Assembly (NCBI GenBank): GCA_017451385.1
Contig: JAFSPS010000010.1
Coordinates: 37,217-101,216 of the forward strand
DNA length: 64,000 bases
Source of the DNA: Bacteroidales bacterium
GTDB lineage: Bacteria > Bacteroidota > Bacteroidia > Bacteroidales > P3
Direction: 5' to 3'
Shown: positions 26,820 to 36,067 of the stretch, one piece after another
Numbering within the stretch: position 1 is the first letter of the stretch
How the letters are laid out: each line of letters starts with the position of its first letter
Position numbers and translations under genes: made by a program
Notes under the pieces: generated by a model
What the model saw: the letters and a program-made list of their open reading frames with translations, nothing else
Told to the model about the DNA's origin: nothing
The model's database searches: none

Positions 26820-27932
26820 TCACAAAATCTCCTCCCAGAAGTCAATGGGGAGCCACACATTTTTAATATCTATGGCACGAACAAACATTGCCGCCATATC
26901 GCTAATCGAATGACCTGCGTTGCCACACCCCACACGAGTAACAAGAAATGTCATGTCCGGATGTTTTTCTGCAAAAGTCAAAAATCTTTCAACAGCCGCT
27001 CTCGTTTCACGAAGACTTTGCGTTGTCGGAATAGCATAGCTTTGCCCCTGCAACCCTTCGCCAACCCCAATTTGCGCACCGAAGAGATTAACCGCCGTCA
27101 TAGCGGCACCTCCATTATGCTGACCTTCGGGATTGCTCCCAAAAACAAAAATCTGATTGTTTTCAAGGCTCGTAATATGGTCCGGGGTAATACGATTGGT
27201 GAATTCAGACATCTCTCTGTAGTTCCTGTTGGAACGCATCATCTCACGTATTTTCGAAATCCTTCCGAAAAAGGAGGGAGAGTCTGATTCTGCCTTTGCT
27301 TCAGCAACAAAGTTATGCACTTTCGCATACATTACCCTCTTCGACCGATGCTCTCTTTCCCATGCTCTACGCATACCATCCTCATCATCATAAAAAAACA
27401 TTGTATTGTCAATCGATAAATCACGAGCTACGGCATCCACATCTTGATTGGTTCCGATATAAGCAAAATTCCAGCCATATTCGTCACGCATACGCTCCAC
27501 AAGCTCCTTGATTGCCGAACCTCGATATTCCTTTGAAGCATTCTCCATGCCATCAGTTATAATAGTAACCGCAACCGTAGCATTTTCCTGTCCTTCTATT
27601 TTATGAAACAGCTCGTTTATTCCTTTCCCCATAGCATCATAAAGCGGGGTCATACAGCAAGGGACATACTCCTTTTCGCTAATGTTATGCACCTTTGCGA
27701 TTGGTACGCAATTCATGATGTATCGCATAGAGCATCCGCAGAACGGCAGTATTGTAACATAGTGTTCCTGCGTCTCAGCATAACTGTCCTGTGCAGAGCG
27801 AATAGCGCCAAGAGTTTCATTCAACCCATCTATAGCTGCCCGACGGATGCTATTCATAGAGCCACTCTTGTCGAGAATGATTAGATTATAAACCTTTGCC
27901 TTCTCTAATTTGTTTTGTGAATTTTTTTCCAT
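26820..27932 (-). CDS. VWA domain fused to macro-like phage-type (A1S_2505) domain
   Basis: 370-aa cytoplasmic protein without signal or membrane segment. Residues about 12-200 form a von Willebrand A domain with the MIDAS motif LDKSGSMNS (D21, S23, S25) and a second metal-binding region CCMTPLYDAM and IITDGMENAS. Residues about 255-370 match the small domain common in phages and accessory regions (A1S_2505 type): FVFGSNPEGQHNGGAAMTA, LQGQSYAIPT, RVGCGNAGHS, which resembles macro-domain glycine loops for ADP-ribose. The middle contains a basic linker. Role unknown. A combination of metal-dependent protein binding and ADP-ribose-like binding suggests a regulatory or conflict function; this is inference. 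Confidence 0.8.
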   Translation of the reverse strand: MEKNSQNKLEKAKVYNLIILDKSGSMNSIRRAAIDGLNETLGAIRSAQDSYAETQEHYVTILPFCGCSMRYIMNCVPIAKVHNISEKEYVPCCMTPLYDAMGKGINELFHKIEGQENATVAVTIITDGMENASKEYRGSAIKELVERMRDEYGWNFAYIGTNQDVDAVARDLSIDNTMFFYDDEDGMRRAWEREHRSKRVMYAKVHNFVAEAKAESDSPSFFGRISKIREMMRSNRNYREMSEFTNRITPDHITSLENNQIFVFGSNPEGQHNGGAAMTAVNLFGAQIGVGEGLQGQSYAIPTTQSLRETRAAVERFLTFAEKHPDMTFLVTRVGCGNAGHSISDMAAMFVRAIDIKNVWLPIDFWEEIL

Positions 27933-28056
27933 TTTTTTTGAATAATTACATTGATTGTTATTTATCCTTATTTTTTAGTAAAGCACACCCATGAAGAGAT
28001 ATAACACACACCACTTCAAATAGTAAAATGCAAAATGATAAAGAGCCCCCGCCCTT

Positions 28057-28914
28057 TTAGAATTCCATGTGGAACTTTCCGCCTTCCTTCAAGTTGTCGT
28101 ACTTCTCTTTTACAAAACGATATAATTTACCTTTGCGCCCCACATTGTGCAATCGGCCATCATCAAAACTCTCTTGCAACATAGAGGGTTCAGACAACAC
28201 ATCATCATTCGGTTCTGCCTTTATCCTGCCCTTTTTCATTGTTGGAGCAAACAATGCATCTATATCCATAGACATCATTTCACTGCGCTTGCCATAATAT
28301 CTCTTCTCTGGCCTCGAAGGAGTATCCACCTCTTGCAAAATACCAGTCTGTAATATTTTACGATAGAAGTTACGACGGTCGAAACTAACGCCAAGCACAC
28401 TCTCATACAGACGCTGTAGGTCGGCAATAGTAAACTGTTCCTCAAGCAATCCGAATCCTATAGGCTCAAAATGAATATCTTGACGAAGCCTATTCATGGC
28501 TTGACGCAAAATAAAGTCATGGTCAAATGCCAGCTGTGGCACTTCATTGATTGACCACCATTTGGCCCCAACTGCGTCATCGCCACCACGCACTTCCGAC
28601 TGGCGTGCCAACGAATAGAAAGCAATCGACACTACGCGCTCTCGTGGGTCTCGGTTGACGCCAGAGAAAGCACCAAGCTGCTTAATATACTTTAGGTCAA
28701 GTCCCGTCTCCTCTTTCAGCTCTCGACGAGCACAATCCTCGGCACTCTCATCCATACGCATAAATCCGCCGGGGAAAGCCCACATACCTTTATAAGGCTC
28801 AATACCTCGTTCAATTAGAAGTACCTTCAGCTCTCGTCCATTAAAACCGAACACCACGCAGTCTGTCGCCACCGCAGGATGTGGATATTTATAAGAATAA
28901 CTTTCCATATTCAT
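28057..28914 (-). CDS. NrtR-type Nudix-domain transcriptional regulator
   Basis: 285-aa protein. N-terminal Nudix domain: CVVFGFNGRELKVLLIERG, then an intact Nudix box GFMRMDESAEDCARREL with KEETGL, so hydrolase activity is possible. The C-terminal half (about 155-225) is a winged-helix domain (TIADLQRLYESVLGVSF, DRRNFYRKIL) as in NrtR/AraR regulators that sense NAD- or sugar-related metabolites. The tail beyond residue 225 is unusually long and charged. Divergent from dnaG across 262 bp containing two palindromes. Target genes are not evident from the neighbours. Confidence 0.82.
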   Translation of the reverse strand: MNMESYSYKYPHPAVATDCVVFGFNGRELKVLLIERGIEPYKGMWAFPGGFMRMDESAEDCARRELKEETGLDLKYIKQLGAFSGVNRDPRERVVSIAFYSLARQSEVRGGDDAVGAKWWSINEVPQLAFDHDFILRQAMNRLRQDIHFEPIGFGLLEEQFTIADLQRLYESVLGVSFDRRNFYRKILQTGILQEVDTPSRPEKRYYGKRSEMMSMDIDALFAPTMKKGRIKAEPNDDVLSEPSMLQESFDDGRLHNVGRKGKLYRFVKEKYDNLKEGGKFHMEF

Positions 28915-28945
28915 ACTTTCTTTTTCTTATCGTGTTTTTACAACG

Positions 28946-28953
28946 CAAAAGTA
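28946..28953 (-). promoter_or_regulatory. Promoter -7 box of the NrtR-type regulator
   Basis: Minus-strand TACTTTTG, 31 nt before the start codon. Confidence 0.6.
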
Positions 28954-28992
28954 AAACTATTATTTATATTGACAAAATAAAAATGTGATATT

Positions 28993-29031
28993 TTTACACA
29001 ATTGTTTTGTAAATATTGATTTCCAATATTT
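28993..29031. promoter_or_regulatory. Two palindromes between the regulator and dnaG, candidate operators
   Basis: TTTACA (28993-28998)/TGTAAA (29008-29013), and directly next to it the perfect 21-bp AAATATTG-ATTTC-CAATATTT (29011-29031). Both lie upstream of the regulator promoter (28946-28953) and could be binding sites for that regulator. Candidate only. Confidence 0.45.
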
Positions 29032-29158
29032 TATTTTTGATTATTTTTCAAAAAAAACAATCAATAGAAATCGAAAAACAACCAATACTTTATGTAAAAT
29101 CAACACAAAAACTAAAAAGCACGTAAAATAAATCTGCCATTATGTCAGCATAATTTTG

Positions 29159-29166
29159 TATTTTTG
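29159..29166 (+). promoter_or_regulatory. Promoter -7 box of dnaG
   Basis: TATTTTTG ends 10 nt before the dnaG ATG at 29177, the same distance as for recJ; implies a nearly leaderless mRNA and rules out the longer in-frame extension from a TTG at 29156. Confidence 0.6.
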
Positions 29167-29176
29167 CCAAATATTT

Positions 29177-31393
29177 ATGATAGATAAACAGACCATAGAC
29201 CGCATAATGGATGCCACACAAATAGTTGATGTGGTAGGTGAGTTTGTATCTCTTAAGAAACGCGGTGCCAATCATATAGGATGCTGTCCGTTTCACAATG
29301 AGAAAACACCATCATTCTATGTGTCGCCATCCAAAGGCATATATAAATGTTTTGGATGCGGTGAGAGTGGCAATGCTGTAGGGTTCTTGATGAAACATGA
29401 ACACTACAGTTATCCTGAGGCACTAAAATGGCTGGCAGCCAAATATAATATTCCCGTTGAGGAAGAACCCCTCAACGAAGAGGAACTGAAAAAACAAAAC
29501 GAGCGGGACAACCTATTTCATGTCAGCGAGTTTGCTCAGAAATATTTTGCCGACTTGCTGACTAATGACGAGCTGGGACGTGCCATAGGCCTGGCCTATT
29601 TCCATCAACGAGGGCTATCCGACGAAATTATCAAACGCTTTGGGCTGGGCTACTGCAAAGATGAGTGGACAGACTTTACCGACCATGCCCTACGCAACGG
29701 CTACAGCCTTGATGTGCTGCAAAAAACAGGCCTTACCATTGTCAAAGAGTCCGAAGCTGGTGAAACAGGACAAAAGATAAGAAGATACGATCGCTTTCGT
29801 GGACGTGTGATGTTTCCCATTTTCAGCATCAGCGGACGCGTGATAGGTTTCAGCGGACGCGTACTAAGCAAAGAGAAACAAGCTGCAAAATATGTTAACT
29901 CACCCGAAAGCGAGATATACGATAAAAGCAATGCCCTATACGGCATCTATCAGGCTCGCAGCGCAATAGGGCGTGCCGACATGTGCTATCTGGTAGAAGG
30001 CAATGTCGATGTGCTGTCCATGCACCAGTCGGGGGTGGAAAACACCGTAGCATCATGCGGCACCTCGCTCACAGCGCCACAGATACGTATCATCAAGCGC
30101 TATACAAATAATGTAACGGTGCTTTATGATGGCGATGCAGCAGGCATCAAGGCAACGCTCAAAGCCGTCAATCTGCTCTTCTCCGAAGGAATGCACGTAC
30201 GTACCGTGCTTTTCCCTGATGGCGAAGACCCTGACAGCTATGCACAAAAATATGGCTCAGAACAGCTGCAACGCTACCTTGCCGAACACAGCGAGAACTT
30301 TTTGATGTATCGTGCCCGTCTTGTTGGCGACGAGATACAGCGCGACCCCATGCGCAAAACAGAGTATGTTAATGAGATAGTCCACTCTCTGGCGCTCATC
30401 TCCAACCAGCAGGAACGTACCGAATATGTGCGCCAATGCGCCTATCTCTTTAAGACGCCAGAGGACCTGCTCTCAAACATGGTTGCACGCAGCATCGGCG
30501 ATGCCCATCGCAAACTGCTGCAGGAGCAGCAACGCGAGGCGGCGCGAGAAGCAGCCAACGACCCTGCCATACAGCAGCAGGCGCAGGCTGTGGCGGCATC
30601 AGGCACTCCTCGTGTCAACACCAATTCCATTCAACCCGAGACTTACGGATTTGTTCCTCCGCCAGACGACCTTTTTCTTCCCAGCAATGAATACACCTCG
30701 CCTCCGCAGGTGCTTCCATCGCTCAATCCCGCCGAAGCACAGGAAGCCAATGTGGCTCGCCTCTTGATTCGCCACGGCAGCACCGTAATCGAGATAGAGA
30801 GCAAAAACGATGATGACAACGAAGAAAAAGAAGAGGGCGATGAGACTCCTGAAACAAGAAAGACATATAAGGTTGTTGTTGCCGAACTGATAGTGGACGA
30901 CATCACAAACGATGATATTACAATAGACAATCCGCTGTACAAAAAAATATTCGACATCTACAAGGACTGTGTGCAAAACGGCAAGAAACTGCCTGATGCC
31001 AACTATTTTGCAATGCAGCAAGACAACCAGCTGCGCAACTATGCACTGACGCAGATGATGGAGCCTTATCAAATTAGCCCCCTGTGGGAAGAGCGCGGCA
31101 TCTCGTTGGACGTAGTTGAGCATCCCATTGGCATTGACGATGAAGAAGAGATTAGCAAGATACGGCAAGAAATAGACCAAAACCGCAGATTGAAACGTCT
31201 TAGCATTGAAGTACAGGAAACGCTATGTGCCTTAAAAGTGATGAAGTTGGACACCATAATTGCAGAACTACGACGACAGCTCAACGAAACAAAAGACGAA
31301 GACAAAATGATAGAGATGCTTCAAGAAGTAGCAGCCTATCAAGAAATTAAACATAAAATAGAAAAACAGCTGCACCGAGTGATAAGCATATAA
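29177..31393 (+). CDS. dnaG: DNA primase DnaG
   Basis: Primase making RNA primers at the replication fork. 738 aa, longer than the usual about 600-650. Start ATG 29177 gives the standard MIDKQTIDRIMDATQIVDVV N-terminus. CHC2 zinc finger CCPFHNEKTPSF and CFGCGESG, then the RNA-polymerase domain with YLVEGNVDVLS and the Toprim DGDAAG. The extra length is a linker of about 130 residues: Gln/Ala-rich and Pro-rich, then a very acidic stretch (DDDNEEKEEGDE) before the C-terminal helicase-binding domain. It heads the operon dnaG - sigma-54 activator - aroA - miaA with small gaps. Confidence 0.93.
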   Translation: MIDKQTIDRIMDATQIVDVVGEFVSLKKRGANHIGCCPFHNEKTPSFYVSPSKGIYKCFGCGESGNAVGFLMKHEHYSYPEALKWLAAKYNIPVEEEPLNEEELKKQNERDNLFHVSEFAQKYFADLLTNDELGRAIGLAYFHQRGLSDEIIKRFGLGYCKDEWTDFTDHALRNGYSLDVLQKTGLTIVKESEAGETGQKIRRYDRFRGRVMFPIFSISGRVIGFSGRVLSKEKQAAKYVNSPESEIYDKSNALYGIYQARSAIGRADMCYLVEGNVDVLSMHQSGVENTVASCGTSLTAPQIRIIKRYTNNVTVLYDGDAAGIKATLKAVNLLFSEGMHVRTVLFPDGEDPDSYAQKYGSEQLQRYLAEHSENFLMYRARLVGDEIQRDPMRKTEYVNEIVHSLALISNQQERTEYVRQCAYLFKTPEDLLSNMVARSIGDAHRKLLQEQQREAAREAANDPAIQQQAQAVAASGTPRVNTNSIQPETYGFVPPPDDLFLPSNEYTSPPQVLPSLNPAEAQEANVARLLIRHGSTVIEIESKNDDDNEEKEEGDETPETRKTYKVVVAELIVDDITNDDITIDNPLYKKIFDIYKDCVQNGKKLPDANYFAMQQDNQLRNYALTQMMEPYQISPLWEERGISLDVVEHPIGIDDEEEISKIRQEIDQNRRLKRLSIEVQETLCALKVMKLDTIIAELRRQLNETKDEDKMIEMLQEVAAYQEIKHKIEKQLHRVISI

Positions 31394-31416
31394 ACAAACA
31401 GTCACAAAAGACCGCA

Positions 31417-32685
31417 ATGGCTATTGATATAGAACAAGTAAAACAGAAATACGGCATCGTAGGCAATGATGCCAAACTCAACCGAGCTATTGAAAATGCC
31501 GTACTGTCAGCCCCCACAAGCCTTTCGATACTCGTCACTGGCGAGAGTGGTGTGGGAAAAGAAGCTTTCGCCCGCATCATACACGGCTACAGCGACAGAC
31601 GGCAGCATAAACTCGTCGCCGTCAACTGCGGTGCCATCCCCGAAGGGACGATAGAGAGCGAGTTGTTTGGGCACAAGAAAGGGTCGTTCACTGGTGCCGA
31701 CCGCGACCGCAAAGGCTATTTCACCGAAGCCAACGGCAGCACTATCTTTCTTGACGAGGTGGGCGATTTGCCCCTCTCGGTACAAGTGAAGCTGCTCCGC
31801 GTACTACAAAATGGCGAAGTGATACCCGTTGGCGAATCAATGCCACAGCAGGTTGATGTGCGCGTTGTTGCAGCCACCAACAACAATATGGAAGAAGCGG
31901 TGCGCGAGGGGCGTTTCCGCGCCGACCTCTACTACCGTCTCAACCAGATGAGCATCTACATCCCGCCGCTGCGAGAGCGCCAGAACGACATCCCTATGCT
32001 TTTCAGCCGTTTCGCTGCCGACATAGCCATAGAGTCTGGACGCCCCGCCGTAATGCTGGCAGATGACCAAGCCCGTGAATACCTCATGCACTACCCATGG
32101 AACGGCAACGTGCGCGAGCTACAGAACATCACCAAGCGCATCGCATGGCTCGAAAGCGAACGGCTGATAACGCGCGAGATACTACAAAAATATATTCCCA
32201 ACACATCGGCACAGATTGTACCGCTGGCACAAGGTGGCTATGCGCAAGGACACGGCATGAGCAACATCACGGACCGCGAGCTGCTACTAAAAGCACTATC
32301 TATGGGACAGATGATAAGCGAGATGCGTGATGAGCTGTACGACCTGCGCCGCACCGTAGAACAACTCAAAGAGCACTCGCTGATGGGCGAACCCATCGTC
32401 ACCCCAGCGCCAAAGCACACATTTGAACCACAGCAGAAAAGCATGATGCTGCCCTCCACAGAAGAGGAACAGCAGACGGTATTTGAGGAAGTTACAACAT
32501 TACATGATGATGTTGAGCAACCAACGGTAATCGAAGCCGACCTACCTCTCGACCTCAACGAGCGAGAAAAAATGGCTATCAAGAAGGCCTTGGAGCTACA
32601 TAAAGGGAACCGCAAAATGGCAGCAAAAGACCTCGGCATCTCTGAACGCACACTCTACAGACGCATCAAAGACCTCGGACTGTGA
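31417..32685 (+). CDS. Sigma-54-dependent Fis-family transcriptional activator without sensor domain
   Basis: 422-aa bacterial enhancer-binding protein. It starts directly with the AAA+ domain: Walker A GESGVGKE (42-49), the sigma-54 contact loop reads GSFTGA (89-94) instead of GAFTGA, Walker B STIFLDEVGD (D113, E114), sensor II arginines in PPLRERQND and the VRELQN motif. A variable linker follows with a short coiled segment (RDELYDLRRTVEQLKE) and ends in a Fis-type helix-turn-helix (KKALELHKGNRKMAAKDLG, ISERTLYRRIKDL). There is no receiver, GAF or PAS domain, so control may depend on a separate partner. Starts 23 bp after dnaG. Confidence 0.9.
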   Translation: MAIDIEQVKQKYGIVGNDAKLNRAIENAVLSAPTSLSILVTGESGVGKEAFARIIHGYSDRRQHKLVAVNCGAIPEGTIESELFGHKKGSFTGADRDRKGYFTEANGSTIFLDEVGDLPLSVQVKLLRVLQNGEVIPVGESMPQQVDVRVVAATNNNMEEAVREGRFRADLYYRLNQMSIYIPPLRERQNDIPMLFSRFAADIAIESGRPAVMLADDQAREYLMHYPWNGNVRELQNITKRIAWLESERLITREILQKYIPNTSAQIVPLAQGGYAQGHGMSNITDRELLLKALSMGQMISEMRDELYDLRRTVEQLKEHSLMGEPIVTPAPKHTFEPQQKSMMLPSTEEEQQTVFEEVTTLHDDVEQPTVIEADLPLDLNEREKMAIKKALELHKGNRKMAAKDLGISERTLYRRIKDLGL

Positions 32686-33926
32686 ACACGGGTGACATAC
32701 AGATAACGCTTCCAGCCTCCAAGAGCCTCAGCAACCGATGGCTCATGGTCAATAGTCTGATGCATGGTGCTTTCGTCCTTAGAAACCTGTCGGACTCGGA
32801 CGACACTAAGCTGATGCGCACCCTCTTGCAACAAGCTCAACATAATACGACATCCGTCTATTACTGCAATAACGCTGGCACTGTAGCCCGATTCATGATT
32901 GCATACCTCGCATTACGAAGCGGCGTACACATCGTAACGGGCGACAACAGTCTCTGCCGTCGTCCTATAGACGACCTCGTAGAGGCATTGAACAGCATCG
33001 GGCTAAGCATCACATACACAGAGAAAGAGGGCTGCCTACCTGTGCAGATTGTAGGAGGCGAGGCCAACCGAAAAATGGTTTCCGTGCGAGCCTCAAAAAG
33101 CAGCCAATTCGCCTCTGCCCTCATGCTCATGGGGCTGTCCATGCCTGCCGGAATATCTATCAGTCTCGTAGGACGAATAGTGAGCCGACCCTATATAGAA
33201 ATGACAGCACAGGTGCTTAAACAAGCAGGCGTTGAAGTATCTATTTCGACAAATGGACACACCTACATGATTGGCAAATGTCCGCCATCATCAGCACACC
33301 AAAGCGTTGTAACCATAGAAAATGATTGGTCGGCAGCATCCTACTTCTACGCCATCTCCGCCATACTCCCCGGCACACGCATCCGACTGCGAAACCTCTC
33401 TCTCAACAGCTGTCAAGGCGATGCCATTGCAAGCGAACTATTTAAGCACTTCGGAGTCACAACACAGCAGGTACACTCACCATACCGCAAGGGTGCCACA
33501 TCTTTGCGTCTTCTCTCTAATGGCAAAGCCGACAAAAAACTGTCCTATAACTTTACCGACAGTCCAGACCTTTTTCCTACGGTTGCTGTCGTATGCGCCA
33601 TCATGGGAGTTGATGCTTATCTACGCGGAATAAAGAACCTACGACACAAAGAGTCTGACCGCATAGAATCCATCTGCGAGGAACTGCGTCGCATGGGATG
33701 CCGTATCGAGGTGGGGGAGAACATAATGCACATATTCCCCTCAAAGCTAAAGCCCGTCGATGTCATCAATACACACGAAGACCACCGCATAGCTATGGCG
33801 TTTGCGCCGCTATTACTATTACACCGCAATATGAAGATTGACAACGAAGCTGTGGTGAATAAGTCTTTCCCATTATTTTGGCAACAGTTCAAGTCTATAT
33901 TGAATCAAATAGACAAGAACAGCTGA
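32682..33926 (+). CDS. aroA: 3-phosphoshikimate 1-carboxyvinyltransferase (EPSP synthase)
   Basis: Shikimate pathway enzyme making EPSP from shikimate-3-phosphate and PEP. 414 aa, slightly short, but both halves of the inside-out barrel are visible: LPASKSLSNRW (residues 10-20), NAGTVARFMIAYLAL, SSQFASALMLMG, GRIVSRPYIEM, FTDSPDLFPTVAV with the catalytic Asp, LRHKESDRIESI. The start is a GTG at 32682 whose last three bases form the preceding TGA stop (GTGA), a 4-bp translational coupling with the sigma-54 activator gene. Other shikimate genes are not in the window. Confidence 0.92.
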   Translation: MNTGDIQITLPASKSLSNRWLMVNSLMHGAFVLRNLSDSDDTKLMRTLLQQAQHNTTSVYYCNNAGTVARFMIAYLALRSGVHIVTGDNSLCRRPIDDLVEALNSIGLSITYTEKEGCLPVQIVGGEANRKMVSVRASKSSQFASALMLMGLSMPAGISISLVGRIVSRPYIEMTAQVLKQAGVEVSISTNGHTYMIGKCPPSSAHQSVVTIENDWSAASYFYAISAILPGTRIRLRNLSLNSCQGDAIASELFKHFGVTTQQVHSPYRKGATSLRLLSNGKADKKLSYNFTDSPDLFPTVAVVCAIMGVDAYLRGIKNLRHKESDRIESICEELRRMGCRIEVGENIMHIFPSKLKPVDVINTHEDHRIAMAFAPLLLLHRNMKIDNEAVVNKSFPLFWQQFKSILNQIDKNS

Positions 33927-33945
33927 CAATCAAAATCATGCCAAT

Positions 33946-34815
33946 ATGGATAAAAGGCTTATTATCGTGGCGGGACCAACAGCTTCGGGCAAGACGCAAC
34001 ATGCTATAGAGCTGGCTCAAAAATATGACACCGAGATAGTGTCGTGCGACTCAAGACAAATATATTCCGAATTGTGTATAGGCGTAGCACGTCCAACGAT
34101 AGAGCAACTAAGCATAGTGAAACACCATTTCGTAGCGTGCCGTTCCGTTGAAATGCCATATAATGTCTTTGATTTCGAGCATGACGCAATAGAACTAATC
34201 GGGCATCTGTTTTGCCATCACGACACAGTGATTGCTGTCGGTGGCAGCGGTTTGTATATTGACGCTATAATCAATGGCATAGCAGTTATGCCAGACCCCA
34301 CGCCAGAACTGCGCAATCAACTGAAAGACCTGCTAAACCGTCAAGGCATTGCCGCCCTCCAGTCCATGTTGCAAGAAATCGACCCCGATTATTATGCCGT
34401 AGTTGACAAATCCAACCCCATACGCCTACAACGCGCCATAGAAGTCAGCATCACTGCTGGCCGCCCCTACAGCAAGCTTATCGCTGAACATACAATCAAA
34501 AAAAGGCCGTTTGATATAGAGGTAGTTGTTATGAACGTCGAACCGTCAGCACTGCGCGAACGCATCAACCATCGCGTTGACGAGATGATAGACAGCGGAC
34601 TGTATGAAGAGGTTTGCTCTTTGTGGCACCTGCAACACCTCAACACCCTCAATACAGTCGGCTACCGCGAGTTTTTCGCCTACGGCACTCCTCATCAAGC
34701 GGCATCAGCCATTTCATCAATCACCGAAGCCATAAAGCTCAACACATGGCACTACGCCAAAAAGCAGATGACATGGTGCAAAAAACGCTACTCACAACGA
34801 GAGAACCAATTCTGA
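33946..34815 (+). CDS. miaA: tRNA dimethylallyltransferase MiaA
   Basis: Transfers the dimethylallyl group to A37 of tRNAs that read U-starting codons. 289 aa, normal length. P-loop GPTASGKT (10-17), the DSRQIYSELCIG segment, VGGSGLYIDA, RLQRAIEVS and the TVGYREFF element are all present. It begins 19 bp after aroA and is the last gene of this operon. Confidence 0.94.
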   Translation: MDKRLIIVAGPTASGKTQHAIELAQKYDTEIVSCDSRQIYSELCIGVARPTIEQLSIVKHHFVACRSVEMPYNVFDFEHDAIELIGHLFCHHDTVIAVGGSGLYIDAIINGIAVMPDPTPELRNQLKDLLNRQGIAALQSMLQEIDPDYYAVVDKSNPIRLQRAIEVSITAGRPYSKLIAEHTIKKRPFDIEVVVMNVEPSALRERINHRVDEMIDSGLYEEVCSLWHLQHLNTLNTVGYREFFAYGTPHQAASAISSITEAIKLNTWHYAKKQMTWCKKRYSQRENQF

Positions 34816-34836
34816 TTTATATTTTACAAAAGTACT

Positions 34837-34866
34837 TTGCAGATTGCTGAAAAAAACGTATTTTTG
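34837..34866 (+). promoter_or_regulatory. Promoter of the dnaX operon
   Basis: TTG at 34837-34839, 19-bp spacer, TATTTTTG at 34859-34866; dnaX ATG at 34892. Confidence 0.7.
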
Positions 34867-34891
34867 CTAATTCAATACAATCTGTAAAACA

Positions 34892-35980
34892 ATGGAAAAC
34901 TTTGTTGTTTCGGCACGTAAATATCGTCCGAGTACTTTTGCCAGCGTCGTAGGGCAGGAACATATTACCACCACACTCAAAAACGCCATCAAGACAGGGC
35001 AGCTGGCTCAGGCTTTCCTGTTCTGCGGTCCACGTGGCGTGGGCAAGACAACATGTGCGCGCATCCTTGCCAAAACCATCAACTGCACAAATCCTACTGA
35101 TGACATGGAGGCCTGCAACGAATGTGAGTCCTGCCGTTCGTTCAATGATATGGCCTCAATGAATATTTTTGAACTTGATGCCGCATCAAACAATAGTGTT
35201 GATGATATCCGCGCCCTCGTAGAGCAGGTGCAGGTACCCCCTCAGACAGGAAAATATAAGATATACATCATCGATGAGGTTCACATGCTCTCCCAGAGTG
35301 CTTTCAATGCTTTCCTTAAGACCCTTGAAGAGCCGCCATCATACGCCAAATTTATCCTCGCCACAACAGAGCGTCACAAAGTAATCGCCACAATACTCTC
35401 TCGCTGCCAAGTCTATGAATTTAAGCGTATTCAAGATATTGATATCGTCAATTACTTGAAGCATATCGCAGAGCAGGAACACGTCACCTACGAGGATGCC
35501 GCATTGAAACTAATAGCACGCAAGGCGGAAGGCGGTATGCGCGATGCTCTTTCAACTTTCGACCAACTGGTGAGTTTCACGCGTGGCAACCTCACGGAAA
35601 AAGCTTGCGCCGAAAATCTCAGCATGATTGACACCGACTGCTACTTCGAACTGATGGATGCCTTCCAACGAAAGGATGTGGCGAAAGTGATGCTGAAGTA
35701 TGACGAGATGGCTAACCGAGGAATCAACAACCAGCAATTCCTTACTGGATTGACCGAATATATCAGGAACCTTATCGTTTCGCTCGACGCCTCAATGCAC
35801 CTGCTGCTGGGTGCCAACGAAGAAACGAACAAACGCTATATGACGCAAGCTCAGCAATGTGGACTTCCTACATTATTGTGGTACTTGAACTTAGCGAGTG
35901 ATGCTGATTTCAGATATAAGGAGGCTGGCAACAAACGCCTCTTTGTCGAAGTAACGCTGATGAAGCTTGCCGCTGGTTAG
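34892..35980 (+). CDS. dnaX: DNA polymerase III gamma/tau subunit, domains I-III (ends at an in-frame TAG)
   Basis: Clamp-loader ATPase. 362 aa: Walker A GPRGVGKTT (46-54), zinc module with C65, C75, C78, C81, Walker B DEVHML (128-133), SRC (170-172), then domain III ending NKRLFVEVTLMKLAAG. The next codon is TAG (35978-35980). After it the same frame is open without another stop to 36721 and encodes a Pro/Thr-rich linker and the tau-type C-terminal domain, so 34892-36721 looks like one dnaX gene of about 609 codons interrupted by a single UAG precisely at the domain III/tau boundary. A gamma-like product would be made by termination; a tau-like product would need readthrough, or a point mutation/sequencing error is present. 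Confidence 0.93.
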   Translation: MENFVVSARKYRPSTFASVVGQEHITTTLKNAIKTGQLAQAFLFCGPRGVGKTTCARILAKTINCTNPTDDMEACNECESCRSFNDMASMNIFELDAASNNSVDDIRALVEQVQVPPQTGKYKIYIIDEVHMLSQSAFNAFLKTLEEPPSYAKFILATTERHKVIATILSRCQVYEFKRIQDIDIVNYLKHIAEQEHVTYEDAALKLIARKAEGGMRDALSTFDQLVSFTRGNLTEKACAENLSMIDTDCYFELMDAFQRKDVAKVMLKYDEMANRGINNQQFLTGLTEYIRNLIVSLDASMHLLLGANEETNKRYMTQAQQCGLPTLLWYLNLASDADFRYKEAGNKRLFVEVTLMKLAAG

Positions 35981-36067
35981 ATAGCAAGATCGCCTCACGC
36001 GGAACATATAAGCACGTCTCGACCTCCATCTCCTTTAACGCCGGCGGATGCAGAGGGGAGGGTCACT

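Noticed and set aside
29156-29176. Longer DnaG starting at a TTG
   Set aside because: The -7 promoter box lies inside this extension, and the MIDKQTID start matches the family.
35978-35980. Reassignment of UAG to an amino acid
   Set aside because: recJ, dapF, the LolA-like gene and the acyltransferase all end with TAG at their expected ends.
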